Shown: piece after piece, positions 42,960 to 48,800 of the stretch
Layout: every line of letters begins with the position of its first letter
Position numbering within the stretch: position 1 is the first letter of the stretch
NCBI GenBank assembly: GCA_903903945.1
Contig: CAIVAP010000204.1
Location: forward strand, 1 to 48,800
Length of the DNA: 48,800 nt
Direction of reading: 5' to 3'
Source: an uncultured bacterium
GTDB lineage: Bacteria; Zixibacteria; MSB-5A5; CAIYYT01
Program-made: the position numbers and the translations under genes
Notes under the pieces: generated by a model
What the model saw: only the letters and a program-made list of their open reading frames with translations
The model's database searches: none
Told to the model about the DNA's origin: nothing

Positions 42960-44657
42960 TCATTTCTTCCTCAAAACAAACTCGATCAGCGTATCACGGC
43001 TCAAGGTCACGAATCTGGGTTTGCCCTCGGTGCGATAATTCTTGTGTTCCACCCAGATCTTGTGCGTGCCGTTCATCAGCTTGGCCGAAAACGGCGTCTC
43101 TCCGTCTTCGATCTTTTCGCTATCAATATAAACTTGCGCTGACACGATGTCACCGGGATTGTCAGCCACTAGTGAGGTCACAGTCAATTTGCTGGTCAGG
43201 TCGCTGAGTGTGAATGAGCATTCCTTTCTGTCATTCTGAATTTGCACCTGATTAGTCAGTCTGCCCAAATCAGTTGCCACGGTCACTTCATACATTCCCG
43301 CAGCCAGTTTTTCGAACACCAGTTGACTCCCTTGATAGCCTTCTCTCTTGCCGTCGAAGATAACCGTCACTGGTTCAAATCTATCGTAGTTGTCCACCGT
43401 CACCGCCACACTTCCCGTCGCGGCCGGACTGACCTTCTCATCCGAAACGACGGCTGTCGAGTCAACGCGATGCACCTCGACAGGCAGGATGGGCGCAGCC
43501 AGAGAGTCCCGTGATGCCGCCTCATAGCGTAGCGCTTCGCTCTTGTCGACCTGGCTGGCACTCGCCGAGTTCTTCAAGACGGAAAACAACGCGGCTGCCT
43601 CAGTATAGCTCTTCTGGCTGAACAGAGTCCGACCTGTCGCAAGCGAATCGGCGAACGTTTGTGCGCTGGTCTTCGATTCGTCGCCGCCACGCGTTAGCAA
43701 CCAGATGACTGCCATAACGATGACTGCGAAAACGGCCAAAGCCGGAATCAACATCCTCGTCTTAGCACTGGCGACCTTGGGATGTGTCGAAACCGCAATC
43801 GTTTTGGCGAACTGGTTATCCCTGGCGACAACGGTAATCTCTGACCCCGATTTGATCCGAGACAAAGCTTCAGACATCTCCTGAGCATTTTGAAATCTCT
43901 TCTCCGGCTTCTTCTCGATCGCCTTCAGAATCACCTCTTCCAGATCCCTGGAAATGCTTCCCTTGAGCTGACTGGGCGCAAGGGGCGCTCTTTCGAGATG
44001 ACCGGTCATGATCTCATAGTCCGAATCCGCTTCGAAAGGTGTCCGTCCGGCGACGACCTGATAGAGCGTTACGCCAACGGAATAGATGTCACTACGGTTG
44101 TCGATGTTCGTGCCTTTGATCTGTTCCGGAGACATGTACAAGAGCGAACCGGCGCCCGTGCCAGTGCGTGTCAACTTAGCAGCGCCAGCGACCTTGGCGA
44201 TACCAAAATCGGCGATCTTGACCTCACCGCTGCCGGTGAGCATGATGTTTGACGGTTTGATATCACGATGAATCACGCCGTTTTCATGCGCGTAGCCGAG
44301 TGCCGAGAGAAGCTGTCGAAAAATCGACACAATTTCGTCGAGCGCAAAGACACGTTGATCGCGCAACAAACGATCCAGTGTGGTGCCGTCGATGTACTCC
44401 ATCACGATAAAGCTGACACCGTCGATCTGATCATAGTCGAAAACGCGCACGATGTGAGTGTGCTCTAATCGCGCCAGTGCCAGGGCCTCTCTTTCGAAGT
44501 AAGCCGCCAGCACTTCATCGGAAGCCACCTGCGGATGCAGGACCTTGAGCGCCACGCGCTTCTTCAGCCGCGTGTTGTTAGCGAGATAGACGGCTCCGAA
44601 GCCCCCCTCACCCAGCTTGTCAACAATTTCGTATTTCCCGAGTTGTTTAAGATCCAT
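42960..44657 (-). CDS. Transmembrane Ser/Thr protein kinase (PknB type) with PEGA-like domains
   Basis: 565 residues. The N-terminal kinase has GEGGFGAV (16-23), K38, HRDIKPSN (130-137, catalytic D132), DFG (150-152) and SPEQ near 176, so it should be active. A single membrane helix lies near 303-323. The C-terminal part outside the cytoplasm ends in PEGA-like repeats (AAGMYEVTVATDLGRL; NGTHKIWVEHKNYRT) rather than PASTA domains. It is 53 bases upstream of the CsgG-like genes on the same strand and probably controls this envelope locus. ATG at 44657 with AAAGG upstream. Confidence 0.9.
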   Translation of the reverse strand: MDLKQLGKYEIVDKLGEGGFGAVYLANNTRLKKRVALKVLHPQVASDEVLAAYFEREALALARLEHTHIVRVFDYDQIDGVSFIVMEYIDGTTLDRLLRDQRVFALDEIVSIFRQLLSALGYAHENGVIHRDIKPSNIMLTGSGEVKIADFGIAKVAGAAKLTRTGTGAGSLLYMSPEQIKGTNIDNRSDIYSVGVTLYQVVAGRTPFEADSDYEIMTGHLERAPLAPSQLKGSISRDLEEVILKAIEKKPEKRFQNAQEMSEALSRIKSGSEITVVARDNQFAKTIAVSTHPKVASAKTRMLIPALAVFAVIVMAVIWLLTRGGDESKTSAQTFADSLATGRTLFSQKSYTEAAALFSVLKNSASASQVDKSEALRYEAASRDSLAAPILPVEVHRVDSTAVVSDEKVSPAATGSVAVTVDNYDRFEPVTVIFDGKREGYQGSQLVFEKLAAGMYEVTVATDLGRLTNQVQIQNDRKECSFTLSDLTSKLTVTSLVADNPGDIVSAQVYIDSEKIEDGETPFSAKLMNGTHKIWVEHKNYRTEGKPRFVTLSRDTLIEFVLRKK

Positions 44658-44775
44658 AACCTTTGTACGCTTCTATTCTCTTGATAATACGAAAGTTATG
44701 AATACCGAGAGTGGCGCCGGAGTCAACAAAAAAAGCCTAAGCATAGCATGGAAGCGAATTCACTCGCAAACAGGA

Positions 44776-44813
44776 ACGCTCGCCACTCTCTGTATGAGAG
44801 ACGGGGCGAGCGT
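44776..44813 (-). terminator. Putative terminator of the dockerin metallopeptidase gene
   Basis: A long hairpin: outer stem ACGCTCGCC/GGCGAGCGT (9 bp) and inner stem CTCTC/GAGAG around a TGTAT loop, 25 bases after the stop codon at 44839. It separates this gene from the kinase gene downstream. Confidence 0.6.
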
Positions 44814-44838
44814 CGAAAATCAAGAGAGTTCTGGTTGA

Positions 44839-46845
44839 CTAAAACGGTCTACACGGTGGTTGTGGACCGCCGCTGAAGATATAGGCGATCAGAAACACGG
44901 CGTCAGAAATGTTACCCATGCCATCGCAGTTAGCATCACCTGCCGCAGCGACAGGCACGGACGCCGGACCTCCACTAAAGATGAAGGCTATGAGATAAAC
45001 AGCATCGCTGATATTGATGGCGCCGCTATTGTCAGCATCCCCCGGCTGCATAAACACGAGCGTTGTTGCGGTATCGGTGTCCGTAACACCGGTCATCGAC
45101 CTTCCGATCGCTGTAAGGAATACGGAATCGACGGTAGCGGGTAAAGCCAACGGCGGGCAGGTTACCGATACCGAGACCACCTCTGACGCACTGGCAGCAA
45201 GCGACACGCTCGCGCTTGACGGAGTCGGGTTCCAACTGGCTCCGTCGGAAACGGCAAGATCGAAAGTATCAGGCACTGTGCCGACATTGTGCACGCTGAA
45301 CTGGAGTGTCGCAGACTTGTTTGAATAAACGCTATCATCCGCCACCGTCGTGACAGCCACGCCATACTGAATCGCTGTAAAGCTCGCGCCATAGGTATAG
45401 GTACGGTCGTTGAGAGATTGACTGACGTTACAGATCACGAGAACGGCATTAGTGAAATCCTCCGGATCGGTAAGCGTGTAAGAACCGTCGCCATTTGCAT
45501 CTAAGGACAATTGCGACTCCTGATAGACATCCACAGCGCCTGCCTTCCACGCGAGAAACTTGACGATCCAGGGCGTGCTATTGTTGCCGTTGAAAGTCAC
45601 GATGAACTGGCCGGAACCGCTGGGCAGATTAAACCTTACATAGTTCGCCCCCATCGCATCAGGAGATGAGCCGGATGCCGGCCCTTGACCCGACACGGGA
45701 TAGGTGGTGTGTGTTCTAACCGTTGGGATCAGCGGATAGGACGCCGCATCAGTATAGTGAAGACCGTCGTTGCGCGAACTAGTGATGAAGTTCCAGACAC
45801 AGAATTCGGCAAACTGAGCATTCAAAGTCGCTCCGTGGGTAATGAGAACCGAAGTCAACGCAGGATAGGAACTGGCACTGATGCACTGGTTCCAAAGTTC
45901 CGGCATGATCGTGTCGCCGAAATTCTGCGTCAGGTATTTTGGCCAAATAAACGCCGCGTACAAATGAAGATTAGCCGTGGAATTAAGTGAATAATCAGGG
46001 TAGCTGAACCAGTCGGTCAGGTAATTGTAGTTGTCGTTAACCGGATCAAAGACGTAGTCCTCCATCCAGGTAGACGACGCCTCCATAAACCAGGTATCTT
46101 CAGTGTAGTCATACGCGAATTGAATAGCGTGATAGTACTCATGGGCAACCGTCACCTTGGCGGCCCCCTTCTGATCCCCGTCGGGATCGTCGTTCGCTGG
46201 GAAATTAAGGAAATTGCGGTGCACGGAAATGTAGCTGTAGGCGTCATTCCAGAGATTTGGTCCCGCTCCTTCTGACTGTGTGTAGCCGTAGTAACTCATT
46301 TCCTCGGTGTAAATGTCATATCGGGAGTCCCCCCCCAGAGTACCGTCCGATGGCGGCTCAAATTGAGCGAGCGTAATGACCTCCGCACGATAGGAACTGT
46401 CAGCATAACTGCCCAGCCACTCGACGTAGTCGGGAACACCGTTGGCCGGCGCGACATCAGCCGTGGGCACGGCGTTGGAACCGGTAGTACTGTAGTGAAT
46501 CTTGAACTTGCCGCCGGGGCTGTCATAGGTGTAAGTCGCCGCCGGCCTCGCCAGCAGAGCTTTCAACACCAGCTGACCGGATGCGCTGATCTCGTTCCAT
46601 TTCCGCTGTGCTTCAACCAGGATATCGGTAGCGCACTTCTGAGTCTCGATGACCGATGACTGAAACTGCACTGGCAGTGACGAAGGGTTCTTGACCGATC
46701 GGACCTCCAATATCAGCTTCTCCTCAGCCGTCACAATGCCCTGCTGATACGCCTGTTGAATGACTTGATATGATGATCTTGCGGCAAAAAGTGACGATGT
46801 GAACAAAACCGTCAGAAAAACCAAGCCCGAAATGCGTCTAAGCAA
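44839..46845 (-). CDS. MXAN_6640-like putative metallopeptidase with dockerin repeats, paralogue 2
   Basis: 668 residues from a TTG at 46845. GGAGG lies five bases upstream; a TTG at 46857 is the naive choice but places the start inside this ribosome site. A signal peptide (1-22) is followed by a propeptide-like region and a metallopeptidase domain with AHEYYHAIQF (HEYYH 235-239) and MEASSTWMED (Glu near 255). An Ig-like region precedes two dockerin-like repeats at the end (GDADNSGAINISDAVYLIAF and GDANCDGMGNISDAVFLIAY), with Ca-binding Asp/Asn spacing. It is secreted and probably docks on a cohesin. Confidence 0.88.
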   Translation of the reverse strand: MLRRISGLVFLTVLFTSSLFAARSSYQVIQQAYQQGIVTAEEKLILEVRSVKNPSSLPVQFQSSVIETQKCATDILVEAQRKWNEISASGQLVLKALLARPAATYTYDSPGGKFKIHYSTTGSNAVPTADVAPANGVPDYVEWLGSYADSSYRAEVITLAQFEPPSDGTLGGDSRYDIYTEEMSYYGYTQSEGAGPNLWNDAYSYISVHRNFLNFPANDDPDGDQKGAAKVTVAHEYYHAIQFAYDYTEDTWFMEASSTWMEDYVFDPVNDNYNYLTDWFSYPDYSLNSTANLHLYAAFIWPKYLTQNFGDTIMPELWNQCISASSYPALTSVLITHGATLNAQFAEFCVWNFITSSRNDGLHYTDAASYPLIPTVRTHTTYPVSGQGPASGSSPDAMGANYVRFNLPSGSGQFIVTFNGNNSTPWIVKFLAWKAGAVDVYQESQLSLDANGDGSYTLTDPEDFTNAVLVICNVSQSLNDRTYTYGASFTAIQYGVAVTTVADDSVYSNKSATLQFSVHNVGTVPDTFDLAVSDGASWNPTPSSASVSLAASASEVVSVSVTCPPLALPATVDSVFLTAIGRSMTGVTDTDTATTLVFMQPGDADNSGAINISDAVYLIAFIFSGGPASVPVAAAGDANCDGMGNISDAVFLIAYIFSGGPQPPCRPF

Positions 46846-46881
46846 ATTTTCCTCCAATCGACTTCTGGTTGCATCCTATTT

Positions 46882-48549
46882 CTATCGACACGGCGCCGGG
46901 CCGTGACTGAAGATAAATCCGATCAAGTAAGTTACGTCGCTTATATCATTGTTGCCATCACAGTTGGCATCCATGGCTTCCCGAGGTTGTGGAGGCGGGC
47001 CGCCGCTAAAAATGTAATGAAGCCCTGCTACCGCGTCCGAAATATCAATCGAGCCGTCGTTATTGAAATCGCCCGGCAGTTTCCAGTACACGTGATACGA
47101 GTAATTGTATCCAGATCCGTAACTGGATGTAACCCCCGGAATGAAAATGACGCGAAGCACATTCTCGAAATGAGGAATGTAGATTTTGGCGTTTGTTCCC
47201 TGAAAGGCAGTCTGAATGAAGTCAGCATATCGACCCGAACCATAGTCGACTATATACCCCAGACCCCAAGTGGCGGTAACCAGACCGGTGAAGTCGAAAG
47301 TCAGAATGCCACGCATGCCACTATAATTATTGATCACGATGTAGTTGGATGCAAACGGCTCCGGCGGTTCAATTGAATTTCGATCCAAATCGGGGACAGT
47401 CTCAGAATACCGCATGACGTGCACTTGCGGATAGTCGGCGCCCGATGCGAAAGTGCCGGGGGTTGCTCGATCGCCAGTGTGATAATTCCAGATCAGGAAC
47501 CGAACAAACTCGTCCTCGAGACTGCCTCCCAGAGTATCCAGTACATGGTACCAAGCGCCAATTGCCGAGTTGAAGCGACATTCGGTCCAAATGTCACGCA
47601 TTATCTTAGGGCCGAATCTCTCATGAAGAAACTTGGGCCAGATGAAGGCAGCATACTCATGATTGCCGGTTTCCTCCAAACCCACTTGGGGAATCGTGTA
47701 GAAATATGGCAGGTAGTTATAGTTGTCGTTGACCTCTGGACATACCATATCCTCCATCCAAGTCGAAGACTCCTCCATGAAGTAGATATCCTCACCTACG
47801 TCATAGGCAAATTGAACGGCATGGTAGAACTCATGGGCAATCGTCACCTTAAGAGCCCCAAGCGCGTCTCCTTCCGGATCCTGATTGGGCGGGAATCCGG
47901 CGAAGTTGTTGTGAACAACGATGTGAGAGGAATAATCATTCCAGGCATTCGGTCCCGGCAATTCCGCCTGAGTGTAGCCATATACACCGACATTCTCGAA
48001 ATATATGTCGTATTTGTCGACGCCTCCCCCCACGGCTCCATCGGATGGAGGGGGCAAGTGACCGAGGTTCAGCACTTCATAGCGCCAACAGGAATCAGCA
48101 ATGATCGCGCCACGCTCGACGAAATCAGGGATGTCATTGTTATTATTATCGATCAGCGGCACGGCGTTGCTGCCGGTTATGTCATAGTGAAGCCAGAAAT
48201 GGCCCTGCCCCGACTGACAAACCTCCTGTGTGACCGGCCGTGACAAAACTTCTTTGTAGGACTTATATCGATCAGAATCAGACAGAATGACTTTCATCGC
48301 TTCCCTGACTTCATCTGTCGCACATTTGCCCGGGACAGCAGTGACGCCTTGATATTTCGTTGGCAGCGCCGCCGGACGAACAATGGCGAGCGCCTTGTAA
48401 ATCGTCGCTTCATCCGGGCTGATAATACCCAGCTTGGCATCCTGTTCGATCAAGGACGTTGATGAACCAGAAGTCCATGAAACCAGCGCCAAAAACACAG
48501 AAGTGGTAGCGAACAAAAAGATGCGTTTCACTCGTGTAATCGGAATCAT
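46882..48549 (-). CDS. MXAN_6640-like putative metallopeptidase with dockerin repeats, paralogue 1
   Basis: 555 residues from ATG 48549 (AGGG ten bases upstream; TTG 48558 is the alternative). A signal peptide precedes the same domain plan as the next gene: KCATDEV, IHYDITGSNAV-like strand, AHEFYHAVQF (HEFYH 239-243), MEESSTWMED, HEYAAFIWPKFL. The Ig-like region of paralogue 2 is missing. Two dockerin-like repeats close the protein (GDFNNDGSIDISDAVAGLHY and DANCDGNNDISDVTYLIGF). The tandem pair arose by duplication. They are 36 bases apart and likely cotranscribed. Confidence 0.88.
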   Translation of the reverse strand: MIPITRVKRIFLFATTSVFLALVSWTSGSSTSLIEQDAKLGIISPDEATIYKALAIVRPAALPTKYQGVTAVPGKCATDEVREAMKVILSDSDRYKSYKEVLSRPVTQEVCQSGQGHFWLHYDITGSNAVPLIDNNNNDIPDFVERGAIIADSCWRYEVLNLGHLPPPSDGAVGGGVDKYDIYFENVGVYGYTQAELPGPNAWNDYSSHIVVHNNFAGFPPNQDPEGDALGALKVTIAHEFYHAVQFAYDVGEDIYFMEESSTWMEDMVCPEVNDNYNYLPYFYTIPQVGLEETGNHEYAAFIWPKFLHERFGPKIMRDIWTECRFNSAIGAWYHVLDTLGGSLEDEFVRFLIWNYHTGDRATPGTFASGADYPQVHVMRYSETVPDLDRNSIEPPEPFASNYIVINNYSGMRGILTFDFTGLVTATWGLGYIVDYGSGRYADFIQTAFQGTNAKIYIPHFENVLRVIFIPGVTSSYGSGYNYSYHVYWKLPGDFNNDGSIDISDAVAGLHYIFSGGPPPQPREAMDANCDGNNDISDVTYLIGFIFSHGPAPCR

Positions 48550-48605
48550 ACAAGTCAACCCTGGTATGTAGTCTGTGACATCAAGACAGGTACCGACGCC
48601 ATTGT

Positions 48606-48633
48606 AATCTAGCTTCTTCTCTTCCTAGGTCAA
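48606..48633 (-). promoter_or_regulatory. Putative promoter of the dockerin metallopeptidase pair
   Basis: On the minus strand TTGACC (48633-48628) and TAGATT (48611-48606) are 16 bases apart, about 55 bases before the ATG at 48549. Confidence 0.35.
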
Positions 48634-48666
48634 GTACAAACTTGGCAACAGCTTATCCGGATCCTG

Positions 48667-48800
48667 TCAAGCGTTTTGTGTAAATTGGCAATTAGGCACA
48701 TCCTGATGTTGGTTTAAGACATAAGCGATTACGCCATAGACGATTCTTTCGATGCTTTGAGTGTTGTTGAAGGAGCGCATCGGGATCAGGCGACGATTGA
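48667..48800 (-). CDS. C-terminal end of an unidentified protein entering from the right edge
   Basis: On the minus strand one frame is open from the window edge to TGA at 48669-48667 (about 43 codons). It reads as protein (RRLIPMRSFNNTQSIERIV, then YGVIAYVLNQ, ending FTQNA). The run MRSFNN..SIERI..G is reminiscent of transposase C-termini, but I cannot confirm that from 43 residues. Confidence 0.35.
   Translation of the reverse strand, partial: NRRLIPMRSFNNTQSIERIVYGVIAYVLNQHQDVPNCQFTQNA

Noticed and set aside
47419..48243. Long plus-strand frame (274 codons) opposite the dockerin metallopeptidase
   Set aside because: It is the complement of a gene with clear catalytic and dockerin motifs; its own translation shows no domain.

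Overview
The window looks like a chromosomal contig from an uncultured bacterium of the FCB group, most likely candidate phylum Zixibacteria (inference). The pointers are a GWxTD-domain protein, secreted proteins ending in a 'NPFNP'-type C-terminal sorting domain (type IX secretion style), and secreted metallopeptidases ending in two dockerin-like repeats of the form GDxNxDGxxxISDAVxLIxxIFSGGP. Genes are dense, often overlapping by 1-17 bases, and use ATG, GTG and TTG starts; at least one gene seems to start at ATC. I saw no tRNA, rRNA, CRISPR array or phage module.

Layout. 1-2053: two secreted proteins (GWxTD pair) on the minus strand. 2266-7028: single genes including thyX, a Nudix hydrolase, a MarC-type membrane protein, a GYD protein, a decayed gene tail, an EamA transporter and a receiver-only response regulator; two repeat elements lie here. 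7222-11260 (plus): a POTRA/beta-barrel protein, then a four-gene cassette (small membrane protein with ATC start, membrane-anchored thioredoxin-fold protein lacking both cysteines, ABC ATPase, ABC permease). 11518-14013: TauE/SafE permease and an AspT/YidE-like transporter. 14144-16699: a solitary zinc-hook AAA ATPase of RloC/PrrC type with its own good promoter, probably anti-phage defence. 16908-18811: Yip1 and OmpA-like proteins. 18929-22509: HNH nuclease-trpS-scpA-scpB-rluB operon. 22719-24628: GNAT acetyltransferase, an unknown membrane protein, a cluster of GTCGAAACCCC inverted repeats and a duplicated acetyltransferase tail. 24637-29096: GAF-domain sensor with a broken HisKA motif, rnhC, efp, and a WYL regulator.

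29377-34370 (plus) is an envelope operon: lipoprotein, outer-membrane barrel, M6 metallopeptidase with a sorting domain. 35016-48549 (minus) is the most interesting part: two paralogous dockerin-bearing metallopeptidases, a transmembrane Ser/Thr kinase, two paralogous TPR/CsgG-like proteins, a barrel protein, a cohesin-like lipoprotein and a 1210-residue beta-helix/PKD protein with a sorting domain. The last five genes touch or overlap and look like one operon.

Reading these together (inference): the right half encodes a surface-display locus. The barrel and CsgG-like proteins would assemble or export, the cohesin-like lipoprotein would offer a docking site on the cell surface, dockerin proteins nearby could be its ligands, and the kinase would regulate it. 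Housekeeping genes (segregation, tRNA charging, ribosome modification, EF-P) sit between such accessory islands.
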